Shown: positions 24,780 through 33,976 of the stretch, piece after piece
Layout of the letters: the number at the start of each line of letters is the position of its first letter
How positions within the stretch are numbered: the stretch's first letter is position 1
Assembly: GCA_035506575.1 (NCBI GenBank)
Contig: DATJPD010000011.1
Location: 30,557 to 94,556 of the forward strand
Source: DATJPD01 sp035506575
GTDB lineage: Bacteria; Pseudomonadota; Alphaproteobacteria; CACIAM-22H2
Length of the DNA stretch: 64,000 nt
Direction: 5' to 3'
Program-made: the position numbers and the translations under genes
The notes under the pieces: model-generated
What the model was told of the DNA's origin: nothing
The model's database searches: none
What the model saw: only the letters and a program-made list of their open reading frames with translations

Positions 24780-26017
24780 GCGAGGTGCCGGCCCGCGGCA
24801 TCGCGTGTCCGTTCTGTGGACTCGCGTGTGATGATCTTTCGGTCGGGCCGATCGGCGTCGACACGCGTGGCTGCGGCAAAGCGGCCGCGGGATTCGCGGC
24901 ACAAAGCCTGTCGCACGAGCATCGCGTCGGCGGCGAGCGGGCTACGCTTGAGCAGGCGATCGAGGTCGCCGCCGGCATTCTCCGCGGCGCCCGGCTGCCG
25001 CTGATCACGGGGCTGAGCGTCGATTTGGCTGGCGCGCAGGGCTTGGTGGCCCTGGCCGACCGCTGCGGCGCCGTGATCGACCGCTGGCAGGCGGCCGCTC
25101 AGGCCGACACGCAGGGCGTCGTCCAGCGGGCCGGCGCCTTGACCGCGACCTTCGGCGAGGTCGCCAATCGCGCCGACGTCGTCCTGATCGTGGGCGCGGA
25201 TCCGGGGCGCGATTACCCGCGGCTGTACGAGCGGCTTGTGACCAACAAGACGCCGCTGTACCGCGAGCGACCGCCGTCCGTCGTCCATCTCGGCCCGTCC
25301 GCAGCGCCGCCATCTGGCCTGCCGCTGGTGGCGCAGGTTCCGGTCGAAGCGCCGCGCCTGCTCGATGCGTTACGCGCGCTGAGCGCGTTGCTCGACGGAC
25401 GGCGCGCCGGCGGCGGCACGGCGCCGGATCTGCCGCTGGCCCAGATCGGCGATCTGGCCGGGCGGCTCAACGACGCGCGCTACGGTGCGATCATCTGGGA
25501 CGCAGCGACGTTCCCCGCTGGCGAGGGGGATCTGTGTACGGCCATGGTGCTGCGCATCCTGCGCTCCCTCAACCGCAAGACCCGATGCGTCGGCTTGCCG
25601 CTCGGCGGCAACGGCAACAGTCAGGGCGTGGCCCAGGTCATGCTCTGGCAGGCCGGCTGGCCGTCGCGCCTCTGCTTTGCCGGAGGCGCGCCCGAGCACG
25701 ATCCGTGGCGCTTCCGGTCGGAGCGGCTGCTGGCGTCGGGCGAGGTCGATGCGCTGCTGTGGGTCTCGACCTTTGCGGCTGTGGCACCGCCGGTCGCCAC
25801 GGTGCCCACCATAGCCATCGTGGCGCCGAACACGGCATTGCGCGCGGCCCCGGCGGCGGAGATCCGCGTCGGCATGGCGGGCCTTGACCACGGCGGAACG
25901 ATCCTGCGCGCCGACACGGTGATCGCCGTCCCGCTGGCGGCTGCGCGCCCGAGCGGACTTCCGAGCGTCGCATCGGTCGCTGCGCTTCTCCTGCCGCGAC
26001 TGCAGGCCGCGGCATGA
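24776..26017 (+). CDS. fhcB: Formyltransferase/hydrolase complex subunit FhcB
   Basis: 413 aa. Related to subunit B of formylmethanofuran dehydrogenase, with an N-terminal CPFCGLACDDL cluster-like motif (Cys11, 14, 18) and Cys33. In methylotrophs FhcB has no molybdopterin or tungsten site and acts as a scaffold of the Fhc complex, which hydrolyses formyl-methylofuran to formate. TTG start at 24776 in a TTGA overlap; the next gene starts in its stop codon (ATGA). Operon order here is B-A-D-C. Confidence 0.92.
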   Translation: MSEVPARGIACPFCGLACDDLSVGPIGVDTRGCGKAAAGFAAQSLSHEHRVGGERATLEQAIEVAAGILRGARLPLITGLSVDLAGAQGLVALADRCGAVIDRWQAAAQADTQGVVQRAGALTATFGEVANRADVVLIVGADPGRDYPRLYERLVTNKTPLYRERPPSVVHLGPSAAPPSGLPLVAQVPVEAPRLLDALRALSALLDGRRAGGGTAPDLPLAQIGDLAGRLNDARYGAIIWDAATFPAGEGDLCTAMVLRILRSLNRKTRCVGLPLGGNGNSQGVAQVMLWQAGWPSRLCFAGGAPEHDPWRFRSERLLASGEVDALLWVSTFAAVAPPVATVPTIAIVAPNTALRAAPAAEIRVGMAGLDHGGTILRADTVIAVPLAAARPSGLPSVASVAALLLPRLQAAA

Positions 26018-27678
26018 TCACGCGCCTCTCTGGCGGCCGCATCTTCGACCCCGCCAACGGCGTCAACGGGGACATCCGCGACCTGTATGTGGAGGACGGT
26101 CGCATCATCGCGGCTCCGGCCAGCGGCACGGCCGATCAGACCTATGAGTTGCGTGGCCGGGCGGTCATGGCCGGCGGAATCGACATCCACAGCCACGTCG
26201 CCGGCGGCAAGGTCAATCTGGCCCGGCTCCTGATGGCCGACGATCACCGCGATGTGCGCGCCTTGCATGGCTCGTTGACGCGCTCCGGCAGCGGGGTCGC
26301 CACGCCGTCGAGCTTCGTGACCGGCTATCGTTACGCCGGAATGGGCTACACCGCCGCGTTCGAGCCGGCCATGGTGCCGTCCAACGCGCGGTCGACGCAT
26401 CTCGAAATGGCCGATCTGCCGATCGTCGACAAGGGCACTTACGTGATGCTGGGCAACGACGAGTTCCTGCTCGACCTGCTGGCGCACGGCGCCGATCAGG
26501 AGCGGATCAACGACTATGTCGCGTGGATGATGCGGGCGACGGCCGCACTCGGCGTCAAAACCGTCAACCCGGGCGGCATCAGCGCCTTCAAGTTCAACGA
26601 ACGCAAGCTCGACATCGACGGCGCGATACCGCATCACCGGGTGGCACCCCGCCGCGTGATCCAGGCGTTGACGCGTGCCCTCTCCGAGCTCGGCGTGCCG
26701 CACCCGCTGCACGTGCACTGCAACAATCTCGGCATCCCGGGAAACATCGACACCACGCTCGGCACGATCGCGGCGGCCGAAGGCTTTCCGATCCACCTCA
26801 CTCATGTCCAGTTCCACAGCTACGGCACCGAAGGCGACCGCCATTTCTCGTCGGCGGCAGCGCGCCTCGCCGAAGCGGTCAACGGCAACCCCCACGTTAC
26901 CATCGACGTGGGTCAGATCATGTTCGGCCAGACCGTCACCGCATCCGGCGACACGATGGCGCAGTATCGCAATCGGACCTTCGCTTCGCCGGACAAGTGG
27001 ATCGTGATGGACATCGAGTGCGACGGCGGCTGCGGGCTGGTGCCGTTCCGCTATCGCGACAAGAATTTCGTGAATGCGCTGCAATGGACGATCGGGCTGG
27101 AGCTGTTCCTGCTCATCAAGGACCCGTGGCGGGTCTTTCTGACGACCGACCATCCGAACGGAGCGCCGTTCACGGCTTATCCGACCTTGATCCGCCTGCT
27201 GATGGACCGCGACTTCCGCAACGCGTGCCTGAAGGAAATCCATCCGGCGGCCCAGACTGTGACCACGCTCGGCTCGATCGCCCGCGAATATACGCTGGAT
27301 GAGATCGCGATCATGACCCGCGCCGCACCGGCTCGTATTCTGGGCCTCGCCGACCGCGGCCACCTGGGGATCGGCGCCGCCGCGGATATCGCGGTCTACG
27401 CGGAGGATGCCGATCGCGCAAAGATGTTCACCGCCCCGGAGCATCTGTTCAAGGACGGCGTCGAGGTGGCACGCCGCGGCGAGGTCGTGGCAGCATCCCT
27501 CGGCCGCACCCATGTCGTGCAGCCCGAATACGACCGGGCGATCGAAAAGCCGCTCAAGACGTTCTTCGACGATCACATGAGCTTGCGATTCGAGAACTTT
27601 CCGCTGTCCGAGCCGGAGCTTGCCGACACAGGCATCGGCCTCGCCGTGCATCCCTGCAAGCCGCGGAGCCGTGCGTGA
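26014..27678 (+). CDS. fhcA: Formyltransferase/hydrolase complex subunit FhcA
   Basis: 554 aa. Amidohydrolase-fold subunit that releases formate from formyl-methylofuran. Metal-binding HSH (His59, His61) in GGIDIHSHVAGG, then LHVHCNNLG and HLTHVQFHSYG, with late Asp in LTTDHPNG. Length and motifs are normal for methylotroph FhcA. Coupled to fhcB (ATGA) and fhcD (GTGA). Confidence 0.95.
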   Translation: MITRLSGGRIFDPANGVNGDIRDLYVEDGRIIAAPASGTADQTYELRGRAVMAGGIDIHSHVAGGKVNLARLLMADDHRDVRALHGSLTRSGSGVATPSSFVTGYRYAGMGYTAAFEPAMVPSNARSTHLEMADLPIVDKGTYVMLGNDEFLLDLLAHGADQERINDYVAWMMRATAALGVKTVNPGGISAFKFNERKLDIDGAIPHHRVAPRRVIQALTRALSELGVPHPLHVHCNNLGIPGNIDTTLGTIAAAEGFPIHLTHVQFHSYGTEGDRHFSSAAARLAEAVNGNPHVTIDVGQIMFGQTVTASGDTMAQYRNRTFASPDKWIVMDIECDGGCGLVPFRYRDKNFVNALQWTIGLELFLLIKDPWRVFLTTDHPNGAPFTAYPTLIRLLMDRDFRNACLKEIHPAAQTVTTLGSIAREYTLDEIAIMTRAAPARILGLADRGHLGIGAAADIAVYAEDADRAKMFTAPEHLFKDGVEVARRGEVVAASLGRTHVVQPEYDRAIEKPLKTFFDDHMSLRFENFPLSEPELADTGIGLAVHPCKPRSRA

Positions 27679-28571
27679 CCCTGAACGGCGTCATGATCGA
27701 CGATACGTTTGCCGAGGCCTTCGGCATGCGCGCCACGCGCCTTCTTATCACCGCGGACACGCTGCACTGGGCGCGGATCGCGGCCGAGAGCTTTTCCGGT
27801 TTTGCGACCTCGGTGATCGGCTGCGGCGTGGAAGCCGGCATCGAGCGCGACTTGTCCGAGGCCGAGACGCCGGACGGGCGGCCCGGCATCGCCCTGCTGG
27901 CGTTCGCGGTGTCGCGCGACGCGCTCGGCAAGGCGTTGCGCGACCGGGTCGGTCAGTGCGTTCTGACTTGCCCGGGTACGGCCTGCTTCAGCGGTCTGGT
28001 CGCCGATGCGCAGGTTCCGCTGGGGCGGGCGCTGCGCTACTTCGGCGACGGCCAGCAGACCGCGAAGCGGATCGGCGGCCGGCGCTATTGGCGCATTCCG
28101 GTCATGGACGGCGAGTTCGTCTGTGACGACCAGGTGGGCGCCCAGCACGCGGTCGGCGGCGGCAACTTCCTCATTCTCGGCCGCTCGCGGGTTGCGGTCC
28201 TCGCGGCGGCCGAACGCGCGATCGCGGCGATGCGCCGGGTGCCGGAGGTGGTGATGCCCTTCCCGGGCGGCGTCGTCCGTTCGGGATCGAAGGTCGGCTC
28301 GCGGTACAAGTTCCTGCCGGCGTCGACGAACGACGCGTTTTGTCCGACGCTCAAAGGAGCGGTCGACACCGCTCTCGACCCGGATGTCGCGAGTGTGCTC
28401 GAGATCGTCATCGACGGGCTGACGGAAACGGCCGTCGCCAAGGCGACCCGCGTGGGCATTCAGGCGGCGTGCGCCGGAGCAGCCGACGGCGGGGTCACAC
28501 GGATCACCGCCGGGAATTACGGTGGCAAGCTCGGGAAATACAAATTTCACCTGCGCGAGCTGTTGCAATGA
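27675..28571 (+). CDS. fhcD: Formylmethanofuran:H4MPT formyltransferase FhcD
   Basis: 298 aa. Transfers the formyl group between H4MPT and methylofuran. Typical Ftr sequence: NGVMIDDTFAEAFGM near the start, FATSVIGCGVEAGIE, CPTLKGAVDTALD, and ITAGNYGGKLGKYKFHLREL at the end. GTG start inside the fhcA stop codon; ATG of fhcC overlaps its own stop. Confidence 0.96.
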   Translation: MTLNGVMIDDTFAEAFGMRATRLLITADTLHWARIAAESFSGFATSVIGCGVEAGIERDLSEAETPDGRPGIALLAFAVSRDALGKALRDRVGQCVLTCPGTACFSGLVADAQVPLGRALRYFGDGQQTAKRIGGRRYWRIPVMDGEFVCDDQVGAQHAVGGGNFLILGRSRVAVLAAAERAIAAMRRVPEVVMPFPGGVVRSGSKVGSRYKFLPASTNDAFCPTLKGAVDTALDPDVASVLEIVIDGLTETAVAKATRVGIQAACAGAADGGVTRITAGNYGGKLGKYKFHLRELLQ

Positions 28572-29374
28572 CGCGCCTCTCGCTCAAAGACGAGCTGCCG
28601 GTGCGGCTTTCGGCGGAAGGGCTCGTCCCCGAGCGCCTCTCGGGGGTGCCGGTCGCCGAAATCGAGCGCCTGCCGCTGGCGGTCGGCAACCGGCGCGAAC
28701 ATGTGGGCGACTGGTTTCGCGTGCGCGCCGATGACGATGCGGCGTCCGTGACGTTCGAAGGCCCGTGCGCCCGTCTCGACTGCATCGGCGCCGGCATGAC
28801 GGCTGGACGGATCGTGGTCCAGGACGATGCCGGCGCGTATCTGGGGCGCGGCATGCGAGGTGGGGAGCTATCGGTGAGCGGGAGCGCCGGGTACGGAGCG
28901 GCCACCGACATGCGGGGCGGGACGATCCGCGTTCGCGGCAACGTAGGTGATGCCGTGGCGGGAAGCCTGCCGGGGTCCGCCGCGGGGATGCGCGGCGGCG
29001 CCGTCGTGATCGATGGCAATGCCGGCGCCCAGGCAGGGCAGCGCCTGAAGCGCGGCCTCGTCGTGGTTGGCGGCGACGCCGGACCCATCTGCGGCGCCGA
29101 GATGATCGCCGGAACAGTCGTGGTCGGCGGAAGCATCGGCGGCAATCCGGGCGTGGCGATGCGGCGCGGCACGATCATCGGCCTCGGCGGTGCCGCCATG
29201 ATCGGGCCGACCTTCGCCGACTGCGGTGTACACGACCTCGTGATCTTCCGGCTCCTGGCGCGCCATCTTGTTGCACTCGGCCTCGCCGCGCTGGCGTCGC
29301 GGCTTGCGCCATTCCGGCGCTGGGCGGGAGACGCTGCCGTGGGCGGCAAGGGCGAAATTCTGGTGCCCCCGTGA
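28568..29374 (+). CDS. fhcC: Formyltransferase/hydrolase complex subunit FhcC
   Basis: 268 aa. Beta-helix protein with the GXXGXXXG-type repeats of the glutamate synthase alpha/FwdC family (GGTIRVRGNVGDAVAG, GGAVVIDGNAGAQAG, AGTVVVGGSIGGNPG). Forms a structural part of the Fhc complex. ATG in the fhcD stop; its own stop overlaps the GTG of the XoxJ-like gene, which links the C1-transfer operon to periplasmic quinoprotein accessory genes. Confidence 0.93.
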   Translation: MTRLSLKDELPVRLSAEGLVPERLSGVPVAEIERLPLAVGNRREHVGDWFRVRADDDAASVTFEGPCARLDCIGAGMTAGRIVVQDDAGAYLGRGMRGGELSVSGSAGYGAATDMRGGTIRVRGNVGDAVAGSLPGSAAGMRGGAVVIDGNAGAQAGQRLKRGLVVVGGDAGPICGAEMIAGTVVVGGSIGGNPGVAMRRGTIIGLGGAAMIGPTFADCGVHDLVIFRLLARHLVALGLAALASRLAPFRRWAGDAAVGGKGEILVPP

Positions 29375-30225
29375 AGTGGATGATCGCCATGGTCATGGAA
29401 CATGCGAGGCTCATTGGCAGTGGAGCGGTCCTCCTGGCGCTGGCCATGGGCGGACCGGCCGCGGCTCAGGCGCCAACGGGGGAACTCGTCGCCCGGACCC
29501 AGTTGCGCGTCTGCGCCGATCCGGCCGACCTGCCGTTCTCGGACCAGAAGCTGGAAGGCTTCGAGAACAAGATCGCGGCACTGATGGGGCAGGAGCTGGC
29601 GGTGCCGGTCACGTACGCCTGGTTTCCGCAGGTCGTGGGCTTTGTGCGCAACACCCTGGGCGCCGGCCGCTGCGATCTGATCATGGGAACGGTCGCGGGC
29701 GACGATCTCGTGCAGACCACCTCGCCGTACTACTTCACGAGTTATACGATCGTGTTCCGCAAGGACAGCGGGCTGACATTCAACGGCTTCGACGATCCGA
29801 GGCTGCGCGACCTGCATATTGGCGTGGTCAGCGGAACCCCGCCATCCGATCTCCTGGTGCGTCACGGCCTCATGGCCAATGCGCGGCCCTATCAACTCCA
29901 GATCGACACGCGTCTCGGAACCGAGACGCATCAGATGATCCTCGACATCGTCGACAAGAAGATCGATGCGGGCCTGCTGTGGGGGCCGATCGCGGGCTAT
30001 TACATCCGTCACGACAATCTGCCGCTCACGCTCGTGATGCTGCGCAGCGAGCCGCAATCACCGCGCCTGGAATATCACATCGCGATGGGCGTCCGGCACA
30101 ACGAGCCCGACTGGCGGCGGCGGGTGAATGCGATCCTGCAGAAGCGCCGGGGCGATATCACGGCGATTCTGCGCGACTACGGCGTTCCGCTGCTCGACGA
30201 GCAGGGGAACCCGATCAATCCGTAA
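29371..30225 (+). CDS. xoxJ: XoxJ/MoxJ-like periplasmic binding protein of the quinoprotein system
   Basis: 284 aa. Signal peptide (LLALAMGGPAAAQA) then a type II solute-binding fold: LRVCADPADLPFSDQKLEGFENKIA, AGRCDLIMGTVAGDDLVQTTSPYY, GVPLLDEQGNPINP. This is the MoxJ/XoxJ family, thought to help activate or mature the methanol dehydrogenase. GTG at 29371 overlaps the fhcC stop (GTGA); ATGs at 29380, 29389 and 29395 are alternatives. Here it is separated from xoxFG by 24 kb and co-transcribed with fhc genes. Confidence 0.85.
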   Translation: MKWMIAMVMEHARLIGSGAVLLALAMGGPAAAQAPTGELVARTQLRVCADPADLPFSDQKLEGFENKIAALMGQELAVPVTYAWFPQVVGFVRNTLGAGRCDLIMGTVAGDDLVQTTSPYYFTSYTIVFRKDSGLTFNGFDDPRLRDLHIGVVSGTPPSDLLVRHGLMANARPYQLQIDTRLGTETHQMILDIVDKKIDAGLLWGPIAGYYIRHDNLPLTLVMLRSEPQSPRLEYHIAMGVRHNEPDWRRRVNAILQKRRGDITAILRDYGVPLLDEQGNPINP

Positions 30226-30234
30226 GGTGCGCCG

Positions 30235-30792
30235 ATGCGGGCGCTCGTTGCCTGCGGTGTGGCTGTCCTGCTGATCGTCTGCGGCGCTGCGCGGGCCGAT
30301 GACGGTCCGGTGCCGGAGCCGCCGAGCTACCGGCTCGACAACTATCGGGCCCCCGTGCCGCTGACCGTGTCCGGCGGCACGGCGATCGGGACCGAGGACG
30401 CGAAAGCGCTGTGGACGAACCGCCGCGCCGCGTTCATCGATGTGCTTCCCGCACCCCGGCGCCCGGACGGTCTCGCCCCAGGTGCCGTATGGAAGCCGCT
30501 GCCGCGACTGCACGTCCCGGGCAGCCTTTGGCTGCCCGATGTCGGCCGCGGCGAGATCAACGAGAGGCTGGACAGCTATTTCCGCGACAACCTCGAGCGC
30601 ATCACGGGAGGCAGCAAGGCGGCACCGGTCGTGTTCTACTGCCTCGCCGATTGCTGGATGAGCTGGAACGCCGCCCGGCGCGCCGTCTCGTACGGCTATA
30701 CGCAGGTCTATTGGTACCGCGATGGCACGGACGGCTGGACCAAAGCGCGGCTGCCGACCGAGGCGGGCACGCCGGCGCCCGGCTGGCCCTAG
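30235..30792 (+). CDS. PQQ-dependent catabolism-associated CxxCW protein
   Basis: 185 aa. Exported (signal peptide ending ARADD) rhodanese-like protein with the diagnostic CLADCW motif, near residues 140-145, followed by MSWNAARRAVSYGYTQVYWY. This family occurs only with PQQ alcohol oxidation systems, to my knowledge; its reaction is not established. Nine bp after xoxJ, last gene of the plus-strand operon, 4 bp from the end of the convergent lut operon. Confidence 0.85.
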   Translation: MRALVACGVAVLLIVCGAARADDGPVPEPPSYRLDNYRAPVPLTVSGGTAIGTEDAKALWTNRRAAFIDVLPAPRRPDGLAPGAVWKPLPRLHVPGSLWLPDVGRGEINERLDSYFRDNLERITGGSKAAPVVFYCLADCWMSWNAARRAVSYGYTQVYWYRDGTDGWTKARLPTEAGTPAPGWP

Positions 30793-30796
30793 GCGC

Positions 30797-31402
30797 TCAC
30801 GACAGTCCCGCGGCCAGGGCGCGCGCGTACGCACCGAGCCGGGAATCGATCTGCCCCGGGATCTCGCACGCATAACGCATGGTCTGCTGCATCTGGGTGT
30901 AGGCCTGGGTCGTGAAGGTCCAGCGCTCGATAAGGTCCTTGTGCTCGGGCGCCGGGTTGGTCTGTTCGCCCGGCGGCAGCTCGCCCACCTCGACGCTGAG
31001 CTTGTTGACCAGCTCCGACAGATTGCGCTGACGCTCGGCCAAGTCCTTGATGCGGTCGATCACTCCGGTGCGCTGGCCGTTGGTCTCGTCAAGCAAGCCC
31101 GCAAAGGCGAGCGTGATGAGCCGTGTCCGGTCGCCCTTCAGGTCGTGCAGGAACGCCTCGATGGCTGCCTGGCCGTCCTTGGTCGAGACGTTGCGAGGGG
31201 CGATGCGCTCGACCAGGGCCTCGACCGCCGGCTCGCTGTGCCAGTCGCCGGCATTGTCGAGGCTCGGGCCGCTCCAGATCATCGCCGCGGTCACGTTCTG
31301 CACCAGCGGCTGCTGGCACGGCCAGTTCGGATCGGGGCCCGCCGCTGCCGCATCCCCGCATAACGCCACCAATCCCACTAGCCCGAGAAACGCTGATTTC
31401 AT
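30797..31402 (-). CDS. Exported protein at end of lut operon (LutG-like)
   Basis: 201 aa with signal peptide (LVGLVALCGDAAAAG). Mature part is mostly helical with PCQQPLVQNVTAAMIWSGPSL, then a long helix region (ELVNKLSVEVGELPPGEQ) and a C-terminal YACEIPGQID; two cysteines in all. Known as a companion of the PQQ-associated ABC transporter; I call it LutG-like by position. Overlaps the permease stop codon region by 4 bp. Function unknown. Confidence 0.65.
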   Translation of the reverse strand: MKSAFLGLVGLVALCGDAAAAGPDPNWPCQQPLVQNVTAAMIWSGPSLDNAGDWHSEPAVEALVERIAPRNVSTKDGQAAIEAFLHDLKGDRTRLITLAFAGLLDETNGQRTGVIDRIKDLAERQRNLSELVNKLSVEVGELPPGEQTNPAPEHKDLIERWTFTTQAYTQMQQTMRYACEIPGQIDSRLGAYARALAAGLS

Positions 31403-32205
31403 TCGGCCCCACCCCGGCGGACGATCAGCCCGCGCCCCGGATCGTATCCATAGATCGCCAGCGACATGAAGACGACGAGGGCGGCGACCACCATCGCGGC
31501 CGATTCCAGATCGAACTTCTCATAGAGCGCGAAACGCACCAACTCGACCGCATGCGTGAAAGGGTTCGCCCAGCAGAGATAGAAGAGCGTGAGGCTCGCT
31601 TCCTTCACGTGCCACAGCGGATAAAGCGCCGAGGAGGCGAAGAACATCGGGAAGATCACGAAGTTCATGACCCCGGCGAAATTCTCGAGCTGGCGGATGG
31701 CCGACGAGAGGAACAGGCCGAGGGCGGACAACATCATTCCCGAGAGGATGAGCGCCGGAAACACCGTGAGATATCCTGCCGGCGGCGGCTCGATCCCCCA
31801 GACATACGCGATCGCGAGGAACACGTAGGCCTGCAGCACCGAGACGATGACCGCGGCCACCATCTTGGCGGTCAACAGGAACCAGCGGGGCAAGGGACTC
31901 ACCAGCAAGGTGCGCATGCTGCCCATCTCGCGGTCCCAGACCATCGACAGCGAGCTCTGCATGCCCTGGAACAGCTGGATCATGCCGATCAGGCCGGGTG
32001 CTATGTATTCCTCGTACGGGACATAGGTCTCGTACGGGGGAATGATCGACACGCCGAGGACGAAGCGGAACCCGGCGGCGAAGATCAAGAGCCACACCAG
32101 CGGGCGGACGAGCGCTGCGATGAACCGCCCGCGCTGATTGAGAAATCGCAGGGCCTCGCGCCAGACGATTCCGGCCAGGCAGCGGTAGTAAGCGGCAGGG
32201 CTCAT
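31399..32205 (-). CDS. lutF: ABC transporter permease, lut-type (LutF-like)
   Basis: 268 aa. ABC-2 type permease with about six hydrophobic segments (LVWLLIFAAGFRFVLG, MVAAVIVSVLQAYVFLAIAYVWG, ALILSGMMLSALGLFLSSA, FAGVMNFVIFPMFFASSALYPLW and others). ATG at 32203-32205 overlaps the ATPase stop (ATGA). ABC-2 permeases are usually exporters, yet in Methylorubrum the lut transporter is needed for lanthanide to reach the cytoplasm; the direction is an open question. Confidence 0.82.
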   Translation of the reverse strand: MSPAAYYRCLAGIVWREALRFLNQRGRFIAALVRPLVWLLIFAAGFRFVLGVSIIPPYETYVPYEEYIAPGLIGMIQLFQGMQSSLSMVWDREMGSMRTLLVSPLPRWFLLTAKMVAAVIVSVLQAYVFLAIAYVWGIEPPPAGYLTVFPALILSGMMLSALGLFLSSAIRQLENFAGVMNFVIFPMFFASSALYPLWHVKEASLTLFYLCWANPFTHAVELVRFALYEKFDLESAAMVVAALVVFMSLAIYGYDPGRGLIVRRGGAE

Positions 32206-32990
32206 GGGCGCCGGTCCCCCGTCAATGCGTCGAAGGCCTCGCGCATCGATGACGCATTCGCTTTGCGGATCACCTCGGGCACTGGTCCCTCGGCCAGCAC
32301 CTGCCCGCGATGCAGCACGATCACGCGCGCCGCCGCGTCGACCTCGTCGATCAGGTGCGTCGCCCACAGCACGGCCAGCCCTTCTTCACGGCAGAGCATG
32401 CGTACGTGGTCGAGCAGGAACTGGCGGCTCGCGATGTCGAGCCCCACGGTGGGTTCATCGAGGAGCAACAATTTCGGCTCGTGCACCAGGGCGCGGGCGA
32501 TTTCGACCCGCCGGCGCTGTCCGCCGCTCAAGGTGCGCGCCTTCTCATGCATCCGGTCGGCGAGACCCACGCGCTCGATCTCGCGGGCGATGCGCGTTGC
32601 GGCCAGATGCCGCGGCAGGCCGTGCAGGGCGGCGTGATAGAAAAGGTTCTGTGCCACGGTCAGGTCGAGATCGAGGGTCGGCAGCTGGAATACCACTCCG
32701 ATCCGGCGCAGCGCCTCCGACGGCTTTTCCTTGATCTCCCAGCCGAAGACGCGGACTTGGCCGCTTTTGTGGTCGTAGAGGCGCGTGATCAGCGAGAACA
32801 GGGTCGTCTTGCCGGCGCCGTTCAGGCCCAAAAGCACGGTCCGCTCCCCGCGCCGCAGCTCGAACGAGACCTCGCGCAGCGCCTGGCGTTCGCCGAATGC
32901 ATGACTGAGGCCGGCGACCGCAAGCGGCGCCTCGCGATCCTCCGCCGGAGTTTTCGCGTCAGGCCCTGCTGTCGTGACCTCCAGCATCAT
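32202..32990 (-). CDS. lutE: ABC transporter ATP-binding protein, lut-type (LutE-like)
   Basis: 262 aa. Walker A GLNGAGKTT (55-63), Q-loop in GVVFQLPTLD, signature LSGGQRRRVEIARAL, Walker B LLLLDEPTVGLD, and a switch His in WATHLIDEVD. Complete and apparently functional. Starts at an ATGATG pair overlapping the YVTN gene stop. Partners are the permease downstream and the two exported proteins upstream. Confidence 0.85.
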   Translation of the reverse strand: MMLEVTTAGPDAKTPAEDREAPLAVAGLSHAFGERQALREVSFELRRGERTVLLGLNGAGKTTLFSLITRLYDHKSGQVRVFGWEIKEKPSEALRRIGVVFQLPTLDLDLTVAQNLFYHAALHGLPRHLAATRIAREIERVGLADRMHEKARTLSGGQRRRVEIARALVHEPKLLLLDEPTVGLDIASRQFLLDHVRMLCREEGLAVLWATHLIDEVDAAARVIVLHRGQVLAEGPVPEVIRKANASSMREAFDALTGDRRP

Positions 32991-33976
32991 GGTTTGACGA
33001 CGACCCCCCACGGCTGGTCGCCGACGGTCACCGACCGCAGGACGCGCAGGTTCGGCACGTCGATCTCCGAGATGTCGTTGCTGAGACCGTTGGTCGTGAA
33101 CACGCGTGTCTGGTCGTGATTGAAGGCGAGGTTCCACACCCGCTGCCCGACCAGCAGATATTTCTCAACCTCATAGGTCTTGGCGTCGACGACGGCGACG
33201 CGGTTCGCCGGCCCCAGGGCCACGAAGCCGTATTTGCCGTCCCTGGTCAGGACGATCCCGACCGCCTGGATCGCCTCCTTTGGCACGCCGGGGACCGCAA
33301 AGGTGATCTTGTGCACGATCTGGTGCGATGAGGCATCGATGATGTTCACCGTACCGCCGATCTCGGAAGAGACCCAGACGAGCTTGCCGTCGGACGTCCA
33401 CTCGGCATGGCGCGGCCGGCTGTCGACGAGCACGTTCGCCACCACTTTGTGCGTCTCATTGTCGATGAAGTGCGCCATGTTGGTGGTTTCGGACGTATTG
33501 ACGATCCACTTCCCGTCGGGGCTGATGCCCATGCCCTCCGGCTCCACCCCGACCGGGATCTCGTCCACGACCTGCCGCTGTGCGATGTCGACGATCGACA
33601 CGAGGCTGTTGTCCTCGTTCGACACGTAAAGGTGCTTGCCGTCCGGGTGGAGGGCGAAGGTCTCGGGATCGGCGCCGCTGGGCAGGGGGGCTTTGAGGGC
33701 ATACGTGTCGAGGTCGAGCACGTCGATCTGGTCGTCGTCGCTGGCGCAGATATAGAGCTCCGAGTTGTCTTTCGACAGGACGATGCCGCGCGGGCGCTGG
33801 CCGACCGGGATCGTCTTCAGGATTTTGAGCGAGTCTGCATCCAAGACGGTGACAGAATTGCCCTTCTCGTTCGAGACGAAGATCGTCTCCGATGCCGCAG
33901 GGACGGTCCACAGGACCGCGCACACGAGTCCGGCCGCGGTCGTGGCGATCCGTGCGCTGTTCATTTCATATGGCAT
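32987..33976 (-). CDS. YVTN beta-propeller protein of the PQQ-linked ABC cluster
   Basis: 329 aa. Signal peptide, then a seven-bladed propeller of YVTN repeats (IFVSNEKGNSVTVLD, LYVSNEDNSLVSIVD, VWVSSEIGGTVNIID). Periplasmic. Start: two in-frame ATGs, at 33974-33976 and 33962-33964; the first is preceded by GGAG at proper spacing and overlaps the upstream gene by 16 bp, the second would give an ATGA overlap. Family members accompany lut/PQQ ABC transporters; lanthanide or PQQ-related binding is possible but not shown. Confidence 0.82.
   Translation of the reverse strand: MPYEMNSARIATTAAGLVCAVLWTVPAASETIFVSNEKGNSVTVLDADSLKILKTIPVGQRPRGIVLSKDNSELYICASDDDQIDVLDLDTYALKAPLPSGADPETFALHPDGKHLYVSNEDNSLVSIVDIAQRQVVDEIPVGVEPEGMGISPDGKWIVNTSETTNMAHFIDNETHKVVANVLVDSRPRHAEWTSDGKLVWVSSEIGGTVNIIDASSHQIVHKITFAVPGVPKEAIQAVGIVLTRDGKYGFVALGPANRVAVVDAKTYEVEKYLLVGQRVWNLAFNHDQTRVFTTNGLSNDISEIDVPNLRVLRSVTVGDQPWGVVVKP

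Noticed and set aside
25621..27651. A 676-codon minus-strand open frame opposite fhcB/fhcA
   Set aside because: Antisense to two well-conserved Fhc genes; no domain and composition typical of antisense frames.
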